Assembly: GCA_021797555.1 (NCBI GenBank)
Contig: JAJZZM010000003.1
Span: 1 to 33,808, forward strand
Source: Thermoplasmata archaeon
GTDB taxonomy: Archaea; Thermoplasmatota; Thermoplasmata; Thermoplasmatales; Thermoplasmataceae
DNA length: 33,808 nt
Direction of reading: 5' to 3'
Positions 9,147 to 17,568 of the stretch are shown here, one piece after another. The translations under genes and the position numbers were made by a program. The notes beneath the pieces were generated by a model. The model did not search any database. It was not told the origin of the DNA and worked only from the letters and a program-made list of their open reading frames with translations. Position 1 is the stretch's first letter. Each line of letters starts with the position of its first letter.

Positions 9147-9971
9147 ATGAAAGAATTATATGAAGAACTAGTACGCAGTGAAAATTACGAAACAAATAAT
9201 TACCCGGATGTTACATTTATTATACCTGCATACAACGAAGAAAATAGGATATCCTATGTTATGGATGATTTATGCGGTTATATATATGATAACAACCTTA
9301 AATGGAATATTATAGTTTCAGTTGATGGTAATGACAATACAAAGGATATGGTAAGCAGTTATTCAAAAAAATATGATTTTATAAGCATGGATACATCAAA
9401 ATCAAGGTCAGGCAAAGGAAATGCCATAAAAAGGGCATTAATAAATAATAGTTTAATTATAAATGATACTGTAATATTTATGGATGCAGATAACAGCATA
9501 AAATTTAATGATATATTAAACAGAATAAAAAATATAAATAATAATGATGTTATAATATTAAATAGATATTATAAGGAAAATAAAATTCCATTTTTAAGGA
9601 AATTTCTCGGCAGGTCCTTTAATGCAATAATAAAAGGCATTTTAAGATTAAAAATAGACGATACGCAATCTGGCTATAAAATATTCAAAAAAAACGTTTT
9701 AATGAAGGAAATAAATTCAGTAGGATCAGGCAGTGCGTTTTTTGACATATCGTTATTATACCATATAAAAAAGGATGATTACAGCATAGAAGAAATAGAT
9801 ACAGATTATGAATATAATAATAATACATCATTCCATATTTTTAAATTAACGGTGAACATGTTTTTATCAATATTTGCATTTAAATTCAGGCATACAAAAT
9901 TATATGATAAAATGCCAGAAAAAATAAAAATAAAATTGCTGGAAATATATTATAAACATATAAACGAATAA
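9147..9971 (+). CDS. GT2 glycosyltransferase, dolichyl-phosphate sugar synthase type
   Basis: A 274-residue GT-A enzyme of the ALG5/DPM1 group. Motifs in order are FIIPAYNEENRI (about 24-35), SVDGNDNTKD (about 58-67), GKGNAIKRAL (about 89-98), the metal-binding DAD in FMDADN (about 111-116), and a QSGYKIF stretch near residue 175 that is diagnostic of dolichyl-phosphate glucosyl/mannosyl synthases. No strong C-terminal membrane helices are present. Its likely reaction is NDP-sugar plus polyprenyl phosphate to polyprenyl-phosphate sugar, which would supply the GT-C-like DUF2079 proteins of the same locus. Convergent with the flippase gene (24 bases between stops). Good confidence in subfamily; sugar unknown. 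Confidence 0.85.
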   Translation: MKELYEELVRSENYETNNYPDVTFIIPAYNEENRISYVMDDLCGYIYDNNLKWNIIVSVDGNDNTKDMVSSYSKKYDFISMDTSKSRSGKGNAIKRALINNSLIINDTVIFMDADNSIKFNDILNRIKNINNNDVIILNRYYKENKIPFLRKFLGRSFNAIIKGILRLKIDDTQSGYKIFKKNVLMKEINSVGSGSAFFDISLLYHIKKDDYSIEEIDTDYEYNNNTSFHIFKLTVNMFLSIFAFKFRHTKLYDKMPEKIKIKLLEIYYKHINE

Positions 9972-9995
9972 TATTAATAAATTAAATTTCAACTA

Positions 9996-11567
9996 TTATT
10001 TAAAGAATCTGAATAACCTATCATTTTTAATAGTCTTATCATGGAATGCTAAATTTTTCATCATGTATTTTAAGAATCCAAATTTGTTCGGTACAATAGA
10101 TAATGCGTATTCCATTTCTTCCATGCTTATTAATTTAAAAATTTTTATTTCTGATATATAAATCAATGTTCCTATTATAATCAATATAAATATATTTATT
10201 AAATCATATGGCAGGTTTTTTTGCAATATAAACACTGAAAAGAACATTATTAATGATGCAGCCCATATTTTTATTATTCTATTTTTATCATAATTTACAA
10301 CATCAAATTTTCTTGCATAATGGTATAATATTATGAAATTAACTATGTTCATTGATGAATATGATATTGCTGCACCTATTATATTAAATCTCGGTATTAG
10401 TATTATTGATAATGTTAGATTTGATAACAATGATAAGCCTGATGATATTATGAATATGTTTGTTTTCCTTATGCTTGATATCCCCGGAGATAAAATAATA
10501 GAACCTATAAATACTGCAGTTACAAACATTATTATCATTAATGGCATATATGAAATTTCATATGCATTTCCTGCAAATACATACAACAATGGTTCAGATA
10601 ATGCTGCTATGCCTAAAGCAGCAGGAATATAAATTAATGATGAAATATTTAATAACATTCTTATGCTTGATTTAAAGGCTATTTTATTATCTAATGAAAA
10701 GAATGATGATAATTTAGGTACTAGCAAATTTGATATTGGCATTATTAATATTGTTGCTGCACTTGCTATTATTAATGCAAAATTGTATATACCCAAATAT
10801 GATAAATTAATAAAATATGATACAACTATTCTATCCAAATATGTTGCACTCGTACCCATTATTGAAGAAAAAAACAATGGTATTGAATAATATATTATAT
10901 TTTTATATTGTTCTTTCTCATAATTTGTTTCTTCCAAGTTCAATCTTTTATATATTCTATAAACATATATAACAAATATAAATGCACTTACTGTATCTAT
11001 TATAGCTATTCCCGATATTAAATATATAGCTTTTCCATATAAAAATAATAAAAATAATGGGAATAAATATAAAAATGTATAAAAAAATACATAAATTAAT
11101 GAATATTTTTTATACTGGTTTAAACCCAATAGTATTGATGCAAATATATTTATCATAACTGAATCTGCTATTGCTATCCCTATTATTTTTATTGATAGTT
11201 CATAATCTATGCTGTGGAAAAATAATATTGCTATATAAGGCGATGTATAAAATATAAATAAAAATGCCAATATAGCCAATAATAAACCCAATATTGCAGT
11301 TCTTTTAATTAATTTCAGCAATGTATTATTATTTTTTCTTGCCAAATGGTATGAAAAATAATGCTGTATACCGAATGATAGGCCGAATACAAAAACAGTT
11401 GTTAATATATTCATCAATGCATATAATAATGATATAGACCCCACGGTGTTAACAGGCAATAAATGCGCTATAAAAAAATAGAAAAATGTTGATGATAAAA
11501 ACATAGCTGCAACTGATGAATACTGAAACGCAACCCCCGAACCAAATGACTCTGATATATCACCCAA
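9996..11567 (-). CDS. Polysaccharide flippase (Wzx/RfbX, MOP superfamily)
   Basis: A 523-residue membrane protein with about 14 hydrophobic helices and short charged loops, the profile of PF01943-type oligosaccharide flippases. The N-terminus has the usual FGSGVAFQYSSVAAMF helix preceded by a short polar stretch. The C-terminus ends in a basic tail (KNDRLFRFFK). It should move a lipid-linked glycan across the membrane, completing the set of GT2, GT4 and DUF2079 enzymes around it. The chosen start is TTG at 11567; no upstream ATG keeps the frame, while a downstream ATG at about residue 22 would remove the first helix. Convergent with the GT2 gene. Confidence 0.85.
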   Translation of the reverse strand: MGDISESFGSGVAFQYSSVAAMFLSSTFFYFFIAHLLPVNTVGSISLLYALMNILTTVFVFGLSFGIQHYFSYHLARKNNNTLLKLIKRTAILGLLLAILAFLFIFYTSPYIAILFFHSIDYELSIKIIGIAIADSVMINIFASILLGLNQYKKYSLIYVFFYTFLYLFPLFLLFLYGKAIYLISGIAIIDTVSAFIFVIYVYRIYKRLNLEETNYEKEQYKNIIYYSIPLFFSSIMGTSATYLDRIVVSYFINLSYLGIYNFALIIASAATILIMPISNLLVPKLSSFFSLDNKIAFKSSIRMLLNISSLIYIPAALGIAALSEPLLYVFAGNAYEISYMPLMIIMFVTAVFIGSIILSPGISSIRKTNIFIISSGLSLLSNLTLSIILIPRFNIIGAAISYSSMNIVNFIILYHYARKFDVVNYDKNRIIKIWAASLIMFFSVFILQKNLPYDLINIFILIIIGTLIYISEIKIFKLISMEEMEYALSIVPNKFGFLKYMMKNLAFHDKTIKNDRLFRFFK

Positions 11568-11676
11568 TAAAAGGGTATATGGAATAAAGTTTAAAAAGTT
11601 ATCTAATAAAATAAATAAAATCGTTAATCAAGAAAATATTTTTTATAGTGCCCACAAATATATAATTAATAATACT

Positions 11677-11687
11677 TTTATAATAAA
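11677..11687 (+). promoter_or_regulatory. TATA box for the EamA transporter gene
   Basis: TTTATAATAAA is centred about 21 bases before the ATG at 11703, consistent with a leaderless transcript. Position-based inference. Confidence 0.35.
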
Positions 11688-11702
11688 AATAAATAATCCC
11701 AA

Positions 11703-12590
11703 ATGAAAAAAAATTTTTTACTTTTAATTATTCTGGCAGCATTGTGGGGAATAAACTTCCTTATGCTTAAAATATGCTTAATTTACGAGCCAGGATTATA
11801 TATTATGTTTTTTAGAGTACTAATTGCAGTATTATTTATATTCATAGTACTGCGTAAAAAAATAAAATTCCCAAAATCAATACGTGCAAATATATTTTTA
11901 TTTATTTTCGGGCTTTTTAATATAATATTATTTTTCGGATTCTGGGCTATTGGAGAGGGGACTGAAACTGCATCGTTATCATCAATAATAATATATACAT
12001 ATCCAATAATAGTAATAGCCCTTGCGAGGATTGTTTTGGATGACCGGTTAAATAGGTACAAGATAATATCATTGATTTTGGGTTTTTCAGGCATGGTAAT
12101 AATATTTTCAAGCCAGTTATTGATAAAATTTAATATCGGTTTAATATATCTTTTAATTGCTGCCATATCATTTGCACTGGGAGCAATATTTATGAAAAAA
12201 TATTTAATAAATATAAATACAATAACAATAAATTTTGTACAGCTGCTCTATTCATTGCCGGCAATGTTTTTATGGGCATTTTTTACTGAAAAACTAAATT
12301 TTGGTGGTTTTAATATACTTTTTATATCCCTAATATTATATATGGGAATATTGGGAACTGCTGCTGCATATTTAATCTATATAGATTTATACCAGCACTC
12401 AAAAGTTTCATCCATTGCATCATATTTTTTCCTTGTACCGGCATTCTCTGTTGTATTCAGCATAATTATTTTGCATGAGGTCAATTCTTATTATACTTAT
12501 ATCGGTTTTATAATAATTGGCATAGGCATATATTTAACTTCCCTTGGAACAAAAAATAAGAGAAATATTATCAATAAGCTGCCGGAATAA
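11703..12590 (+). CDS. EamA/DMT superfamily transporter
   Basis: A 295-residue protein with ten hydrophobic helices in two EamA repeats (about 5-140 and 150-285). The first begins with the family-like stretch LLIILAALWGINFLMLK, and the second ends with LGTAAAYLIY and a Leu/Ile-rich final pair of helices. These drug/metabolite transporters usually export amino acids, sugars or other small metabolites; the substrate is not readable. ATG start with a TATA box close upstream. Convergent with the DUF302 gene 26 bases away. It separates the glycan locus from the methyltransferase and ABC region, with no clear functional tie to either. Confidence 0.85.
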   Translation: MKKNFLLLIILAALWGINFLMLKICLIYEPGLYIMFFRVLIAVLFIFIVLRKKIKFPKSIRANIFLFIFGLFNIILFFGFWAIGEGTETASLSSIIIYTYPIIVIALARIVLDDRLNRYKIISLILGFSGMVIIFSSQLLIKFNIGLIYLLIAAISFALGAIFMKKYLININTITINFVQLLYSLPAMFLWAFFTEKLNFGGFNILFISLILYMGILGTAAAYLIYIDLYQHSKVSSIASYFFLVPAFSVVFSIIILHEVNSYYTYIGFIIIGIGIYLTSLGTKNKRNIINKLPE

Positions 12591-12616
12591 ATATATTAAT
12601 ATTAAAATTAATAAAA

Positions 12617-12997
12617 TTATGATAAATTATTTACAATAGATTCAATAATTGTTTTTAATTTCATCATATTATTTGCTGATTTATTAATATTATAATCCTT
12701 TATTAATATTTCCGGATTTCTATACACTATATACACATCATTTTTCTTGTATACAAGAAATTTTGATGGCAGTTCAATTCCGATATCAGGATTTTCATTC
12801 ATTAACGGAGTTCCGGCTGCAGGAGACCCAAAAAGTATTAATTTTTCAGGGTTCATTTCCATATTAACAGTTTCAGCATTCTTTTCATGGTCTATTGTTG
12901 CAAAAACATTGATATTTTTTGATTTAAGTGAATCTAATATTTTATTGACAGTTTCATCAAAACCATATTTGCTTTTAATTTTTATCAATTCATCCAT
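12617..12997 (-). CDS. DUF302 domain protein
   Basis: A 126-residue soluble protein matching the DUF302 pattern. An N-terminal helix (FDETVNKILDSLKSKNI) is followed by FATIDHEKNA, then the conserved strand-turn KLILFGSPAAGTPLM, and then ELPSKFLVYKKNDVYIVYRNP. DUF302 proteins are small alpha/beta proteins of unknown biochemical role, sometimes linked to redox or metal stress. No signal peptide is visible. ATG start at 12997. Monocistronic and convergent with the EamA gene. Confidence 0.8.
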   Translation of the reverse strand: MDELIKIKSKYGFDETVNKILDSLKSKNINVFATIDHEKNAETVNMEMNPEKLILFGSPAAGTPLMNENPDIGIELPSKFLVYKKNDVYIVYRNPEILIKDYNINKSANNMMKLKTIIESIVNNLS

Positions 12998-13173
12998 AAT
13001 TATGCATAACTTTACAATATAAAAATTTATTTATTAACATAATGCCCAATTAAGTTATATGTTAATTCAAATATATAATACTATAATATAGCAATAAGCA
13101 AAATATCGGCAATGATAGATTTAAATATAAATTTCTATAACGTTTCAAATTTATAAATACGGCAAAGCATTAA

Positions 13174-13269
13174 CATTGTATATGCAATTATATTAAAACG
13201 CTTATTGAAAAATTTAATCTTGATAAAACACATTATGAAAAATTAAAAGGAGTGTATAGTTCAATATGA
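13174..13269 (+). pseudogene. Short coding remnant overlapping the methyltransferase start
   Basis: After an in-frame TAA at 13171 the frame is open for 31 codons and includes TLIEKFNLDKTHYEKLKGVY. Its TGA overlaps the ATG of the methyltransferase gene as ATGA, the classic arrangement of coupled genes. It has no ATG, GTG or TTG start. The amphipathic helix pattern resembles a small helix-turn-helix segment. I read it as the tail of a lost upstream gene, possibly a partner of the methyltransferase. It may be chance. Confidence 0.3.
13247..13254 (+). promoter_or_regulatory. Shine-Dalgarno-like site before the methyltransferase
   Basis: AAGGAGTG lies 11 bases before the ATG at 13266, complementary to the archaeal 16S tail. 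Most genes here appear leaderless, so this site fits a gene that was once internal to an operon, in line with the ATGA overlap with an upstream remnant. Confidence 0.45.
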
Positions 13270-14027
13270 TAAAAATAATGAAATATCCTGGATCAAAGCT
13301 AATATTAATACCTGAAATAATAGACAAATACAATAAATCAGGCAAAAAGTATTTTATAGACGTTTTTGCAGGGTCAGGTTCTGTAATAATGAACATAAAA
13401 TCAGAATATAAAATATACAATGATATAAATACAGACCTTGTTTTTTTATTCAATACATTAAAAAATAATTGTGATATCTTTTATAAAAATATATCAAAGG
13501 TTGTATCCACAAAAAAAACATTTTTTGATTATTATGATAAAAGAATTGATTTTATGCATAATAATGTTTATAATGCTCTGAAAACATTTTATGATTTTAA
13601 TGTAAATTTTGGTGGCATGGGAAATACATATTCAAAAATAGACAAATCATTATATGGGAATATTAAAAAAAATATAGATAACCTGAATTTAATAAAAAAT
13701 GATGTTATAAAATGGAATATAGAAAATATGGATTTTAAAGAATTAATAAAAAAATATGATAATAGCAATGTTTTCTTTTATCTGGACCCGCCATATCCAG
13801 GCAAAAACTGGTATGAATACAATTTTAATGCCGATGATTTCAGGGATTTAAACAACATTATAAAAAATATAAAGGGAAACTACTTAATGAATTTTAATAA
13901 AGAGGATGAATTGCCATTAAAAATATTCGGTGCCCCTTCATATATAAAAAAATATATAAATAAAAATGGAAAAACTGATAAAAATGATTTAAAATTCAGG
14001 TATGTATCATTTTATACAAACTTATAG
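13266..14027 (+). CDS. D12-class (Dam-like) DNA N6-adenine methyltransferase
   Basis: A 253-residue protein of the MethyltransfD12 family (PF02086). It has the alpha-group order: an N-terminal MKYPGSK motif (from residue 5, equivalent to the WxGGK region), the SAM-binding FAGSGS (about 34-39), an acidic YNDINTDL strand (about 51-58), and the catalytic DPPY (174-177). It transfers a methyl group from SAM to N6 of adenine in a short DNA site. No restriction endonuclease gene is adjacent, so it is a solitary enzyme or a leftover of a restriction-modification system. Its start overlaps the stop of a short remnant as ATGA, and a Shine-Dalgarno-like AAGGAGTG precedes it. An alternative start is the ATG four codons downstream. 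Its stop lies two bases from the opposing ABC permease stop. Confidence 0.88.
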   Translation: MIKIMKYPGSKLILIPEIIDKYNKSGKKYFIDVFAGSGSVIMNIKSEYKIYNDINTDLVFLFNTLKNNCDIFYKNISKVVSTKKTFFDYYDKRIDFMHNNVYNALKTFYDFNVNFGGMGNTYSKIDKSLYGNIKKNIDNLNLIKNDVIKWNIENMDFKELIKKYDNSNVFFYLDPPYPGKNWYEYNFNADDFRDLNNIIKNIKGNYLMNFNKEDELPLKIFGAPSYIKKYINKNGKTDKNDLKFRYVSFYTNL

Positions 14028-14029
14028 AA

Positions 14030-14803
14030 TTAAATTCCCGGCTTAACACCATTATATAATTTCAATGCCACACCAAAAACTATTACTGTTGCTATGGTCA
14101 ATATTAAAAATTCGGATAAAACATTATTTAATGATGAAAAAACTAATGTACTTCTTGTTATGTCTGTTATATATGTTAATGGGTTTATATATGATATAAC
14201 CCTTAAACTATAGGGTGTCCTGTCAGTAATAGGATAAAACGCAGAGCTTGTGAAATCAACAACAAAAAATAAAACAATAGTTATTGTATTATATGTCTGC
14301 ATTTTCTTGGTTTTTATTGATATTATTAGATATATTGAAGTAAATATTATAGTGCCTATAAATAGTGTTAATATTGAATAAATAAGCCCCATTGTGGTAA
14401 ATATTAATTTGCCAACAAATAAATAGAATATTACAAGCATTATTGTATTTCCAATTATGGAAAATATTAAGGAAACCATTATTAAACCAAATAAATACGA
14501 TAACCTATTAAATGGACCAACAAGCAACTGTTCAAACATAAAAAATCTACGGTCCGACCATAGCATTGACCCGCCTACTGTTCCGGCTGTCATGACCTCC
14601 ATTGCCATTATTCCAGGCATTAAAAAATCGGTGTATGATACATCTACATTATTGAATGTAACCGCAGGTATTAAAGATTGATACATAAAGCCAAGAACTA
14701 ATAAATATAATGTGGGCAACCCAAGCATAAACATAATTGTTCCAGGGTCACTGTTAACTTTAAAATTTCTTATCGTTAACCTCAATGAATCCGGCAATTT
14801 CAA
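14030..14803 (-). CDS. ABC-2 type exporter permease
   Basis: A 257-residue membrane protein with six hydrophobic helices and the ABC-2 signatures. These are an N-terminal amphipathic stretch then MFMLGLPTLYLLVLGF, a central loop with LMPGIMAMEVM, and a conserved INPLTYITDITR near residue 205. It forms the membrane channel for the ATPase encoded directly upstream; the two genes overlap by four bases (14800-14803), so translation is coupled. Such DrrAB-like pairs export lipids, drugs or glycan precursors; the substrate is not readable. ATG start at 14803. Confidence 0.88.
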   Translation of the reverse strand: MKLPDSLRLTIRNFKVNSDPGTIMFMLGLPTLYLLVLGFMYQSLIPAVTFNNVDVSYTDFLMPGIMAMEVMTAGTVGGSMLWSDRRFFMFEQLLVGPFNRLSYLFGLIMVSLIFSIIGNTIMLVIFYLFVGKLIFTTMGLIYSILTLFIGTIIFTSIYLIISIKTKKMQTYNTITIVLFFVVDFTSSAFYPITDRTPYSLRVISYINPLTYITDITRSTLVFSSLNNVLSEFLILTIATVIVFGVALKLYNGVKPGI

Positions 14804-15720
14804 TTTACCACCTCAAAAAACACATCCTCCAGTGAAGATTGGTCCATATTTAATTTTACAATATTATATCCATGTTTTTCTATTATTTTTATTATAGCCG
14901 GTATTATGTTATCTATATTTTTTGCAGTTATTAGCAGTTCATTATTTTTATTCCTTAAATTAACATTCATTGAAAGTATTTCATTTTTTGTTAAGTTATC
15001 TATATCTTTATTTAAATCAAGCTTCAATGTTTTATAACCTCCAAAATTATCCTTTAAATAATTTGAATTCCCCTCTATCACCATTTTTCCTGAATTTATT
15101 ATTCCTATTCTGTCACATAAATAATCAGCTTCCTCCATTATATGCGTTGTGAATAACACGGTTAATCCATTCTTTACCCTCATTTTTATGTAATCCAGCA
15201 ATTTTCTTCTCACTATTGGATCCATGCCTACTGTTGGCTCATCCAGGAATAATAAATCCATGTCATGCAGAAATTCCCTTGCAACCTGTACCCTCTTTTT
15301 CTGCCCTCCGGATAAATCCATTATATTATTCTTTCTTACCTTATCCAAATCAAAAATTTCTATTAATTCCTCCATTCTTGATTTTAGCAATTCTTTTTTA
15401 ACACCCCATAATAAACCATAAATTTTGAAATTCTTTTCTACGGTTGTCAAATCAAATGATAAATCCTGCTGTACGACACCTATTCTTTTTCTTATACTCA
15501 GTGAATCATTTATATTCATGCCCAGAACTTCAACATTGCCAGATGTTTTTTTTACAAGCGTTGACAAAATCTTTATTGTTGTTGATTTTCCTGCGCCATT
15601 CTTACCAAGCAATCCATAAATTTCCCCTCGTTTAACGTTAAAAGATATATCATCCACGGCATATTTTATGTTATCGTATGTTTTTCTTAAATTATTTACA
15701 TATATTGCATCTGTATACAC
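14800..15720 (-). CDS. ABC-2 type exporter ATPase (DrrA-like)
   Basis: A 306-residue ATP-binding subunit. Walker A is GKNGAGKST (about 39-47), the Q-loop is in VVQQDLSF (about 82-89), the signature is LSGGQ (136-140), Walker B is LLFLDEP (156-162) and the switch histidine is in TTHIMEEAD (about 191-199). A C-terminal extension of about 80 residues has the DrrA-type end DQSSLEDVFFEVVN. It powers the ABC-2 permease whose gene overlaps its stop. The start is GTG at 15720; no in-frame ATG lies upstream. Transcribed divergently from the KDG aldolase gene across a 120-base spacer. Confidence 0.9.
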   Translation of the reverse strand: MYTDAIYVNNLRKTYDNIKYAVDDISFNVKRGEIYGLLGKNGAGKSTTIKILSTLVKKTSGNVEVLGMNINDSLSIRKRIGVVQQDLSFDLTTVEKNFKIYGLLWGVKKELLKSRMEELIEIFDLDKVRKNNIMDLSGGQKKRVQVAREFLHDMDLLFLDEPTVGMDPIVRRKLLDYIKMRVKNGLTVLFTTHIMEEADYLCDRIGIINSGKMVIEGNSNYLKDNFGGYKTLKLDLNKDIDNLTKNEILSMNVNLRNKNNELLITAKNIDNIIPAIIKIIEKHGYNIVKLNMDQSSLEDVFFEVVN

Positions 15721-15811
15721 AGAATCATAATACGCTATTAATATTAATATATTTTCCAGGGAATAAAATTTATGTCGTTAATTTATATTATATATTAGTG
15801 GATGCAAATTT

Positions 15812-15819
15812 TAATATAT
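15812..15819 (+). promoter_or_regulatory. TATA box for KDG aldolase
   Basis: TAATATAT lies about 25 bases before the ATG at 15841, the spacing of a leaderless archaeal promoter. Position-based inference. Confidence 0.45.
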
Positions 15820-15840
15820 CATAAATAGTTATATAATATT

Positions 15841-16719
15841 ATGAGCAAAAATGTGGGTATTATACCTATACTAACAACATTTGTCAATAATAAAATAGAC
15901 AAAAGTAAATTAATTAATCATGGGGAACATGTTTTAAAGGGCGGAATGGATTATTTATTTTTGGCTGGCACAACAGGATTAGGGCCATCAACATCCATGG
16001 AAGAGAGAAGATATATGCTGGATGCATTTTCAAATATGCCTGATAGCATTATTCTGCAGGTTGGTTCATTGGATCTTAAAAGTTCTATGGAATTGACTGA
16101 ATATGCAAAGAGATTAAAAATACACGCTGTTGGTGCATTGCCTCCATATTATTACAATGGAATAAAAACAGAATGGCTAATAGATTATTATGTAAAAATT
16201 TCCGGAATTTATCCAACAATGATATACAATTATCCTGCAACAACAGGATACAATATAACATATGACATTATAAATGAAATAAATAAAAGAGGCGGAAACA
16301 TTATCGGAATAAAGGAAACCACATTTAATTTAAGTGATATATTAAATGTGAAATATTATTCTGATAATGTAAGTGTATATACAGGCCCGGATGAATATGT
16401 ACTGCCATCATACAGGGAGAATTTGGATGGCTTTGTTTCTGGTGCAGGTAACTATGCCTTTGATATATTAAAGAAAATAGGCGAGAACTATAATAACCAC
16501 GACGGTGATAAATATCAGGTATTGTTGAATAAGCTTGTAAACCTATCAAAGAAATACGGTGTAATGTCATCAATATATGATATGGTTGAAATAATGAACG
16601 GCTACAGTGCCGGTGAACCACGGGAGCCATTTTTTAAAATATCTGAAAATGACCATAAGAATTTAGAAAAGGAAATAAATGACCTTTTGTCAGAGAATAA
16701 AATAAAATTAAAAATATAA
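15841..16719 (+). CDS. kdgA: 2-keto-3-deoxygluconate aldolase (DHDPS/NAL family)
   Basis: A 292-residue class I aldolase of the dihydrodipicolinate synthase superfamily. It follows the Sulfolobus KdgA sequence closely: GTTGLGPS (43-50) binds the pyruvate carboxylate, IYNYPATTGY (128-137) holds the catalytic tyrosine, and GIKET (156-160) carries the Schiff-base lysine, Lys158. It cleaves KDG to pyruvate and glyceraldehyde in the non-phosphorylative Entner-Doudoroff pathway. This is the known glucose route of Picrophilus, where a KDG-specific member of this family has been described. Whether this copy also accepts the phosphorylated or galactose-derived substrate cannot be read. ATG start with a TATA box 25 bases upstream. 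Convergent with the crotonase gene. Dihydrodipicolinate synthase or N-acetylneuraminate lyase are less likely given the Sulfolobus KdgA-type motifs. Confidence 0.85.
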   Translation: MSKNVGIIPILTTFVNNKIDKSKLINHGEHVLKGGMDYLFLAGTTGLGPSTSMEERRYMLDAFSNMPDSIILQVGSLDLKSSMELTEYAKRLKIHAVGALPPYYYNGIKTEWLIDYYVKISGIYPTMIYNYPATTGYNITYDIINEINKRGGNIIGIKETTFNLSDILNVKYYSDNVSVYTGPDEYVLPSYRENLDGFVSGAGNYAFDILKKIGENYNNHDGDKYQVLLNKLVNLSKKYGVMSSIYDMVEIMNGYSAGEPREPFFKISENDHKNLEKEINDLLSENKIKLKI

Positions 16720-16759
16720 ATTTTATATATTAATTCAAATTCAACTTTTTATCAAAACA

Positions 16760-17494
16760 TTACTTTTTAAAGAATTTATTTATTCTATCCTTTGTTTCAC
16801 CATCAGAAAATAGTAATCCGAATACTGTAGCCTCATAATCTATAGATAAATCCAGAGATGCATCGAAGCTTTTATTAACAACTCTTTTTGCAAGCTTTAC
16901 AGTGGTTAATGGCTTTTCTTTTATTATTTTTGCTATTCTTAAAGCCTCATTTTCCGGGTCATCTGATATTATGTCAACCAAACCAAATTCATATGCCTTT
17001 TTTGCATCAATTTTTTCACCTGTTAAAATCAGGTATAATGCCCTGTTCCTCCCTATAACCTTTGATAATATTACATTTCCGCCTGCGCCTGCATTTATTC
17101 CTATATTTATTTCAGGTTGCCCCAGTATGGCATGTGCACTGCATATCCTTATATCAGTAGATAATGATAATTCTAGACCGCCCCCGAGGGCATATCCGTT
17201 TAAAACAGATATTATAGGCAAATCATATTCCCTGAAATATTTTAACAGTTCATTCAATTTTAAATGAAAATTATATGCATCTATGGGGTTAATATTTTTA
17301 AACTGGTTTATATCAGCACCTGCAGAGAAATTTTTTTTCCCCTCTATTATTACTACTTTAACCTTATCTTTTAAATTATCCATTGAATTCATAATTTCGT
17401 TTACCATATCAACTGTTATTGTATTCAGTTTGTTTTCTCTGCTAAAATATATATATCCTATTCCATCATCAATTTTTACATCAATATTTTCCAT
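16760..17494 (-). CDS. Enoyl-CoA hydratase/isomerase (crotonase family)
   Basis: A 244-residue crotonase-fold protein. The oxyanion-hole stretch is KNFSAGADI (54-62), and the second backbone donor lies in NGYALGGGLELSL (99-111). Both catalytic glutamates of true hydratases are present: Glu108 in GGGLEL and Glu128 in GQPEINIG. The C-terminal region (after about 195) is slightly short but complete (FGLLFSDGETKDRINKF). It probably adds water to 2-enoyl-CoA in fatty-acid or amino-acid breakdown; specificity is not readable. No other beta-oxidation gene is adjacent. ATG at 17494, and the divergent M20 gene begins 75 bases away, so the two share a promoter region. Confidence 0.88.
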   Translation of the reverse strand: MENIDVKIDDGIGYIYFSRENKLNTITVDMVNEIMNSMDNLKDKVKVVIIEGKKNFSAGADINQFKNINPIDAYNFHLKLNELLKYFREYDLPIISVLNGYALGGGLELSLSTDIRICSAHAILGQPEINIGINAGAGGNVILSKVIGRNRALYLILTGEKIDAKKAYEFGLVDIISDDPENEALRIAKIIKEKPLTTVKLAKRVVNKSFDASLDLSIDYEATVFGLLFSDGETKDRINKFFKK

Positions 17495-17568
17495 GATTAT
17501 ATATTGTTTATAATATAATATAATTTTTTACTGGAAAATAAATTATAAAAAATTATATAACGTGGATA

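Noticed and set aside
10333-10890. Two plus-strand frames of 75-99 codons opposite the flippase gene
   Set aside because: They mirror hydrophobic flippase codons, with Asn/Ile/Asp-rich composition and no start signals.
13214-13453. Minus-strand 79-codon frame opposite the methyltransferase start
   Set aside because: Overlaps the conserved N-terminal motifs of the methyltransferase on the other strand and matches no family.
14457-15635. Multiple plus-strand open frames opposite the ABC transporter genes
   Set aside because: They are antisense to well-conserved Walker and ABC-2 motifs and look like low-complexity shadow translations.
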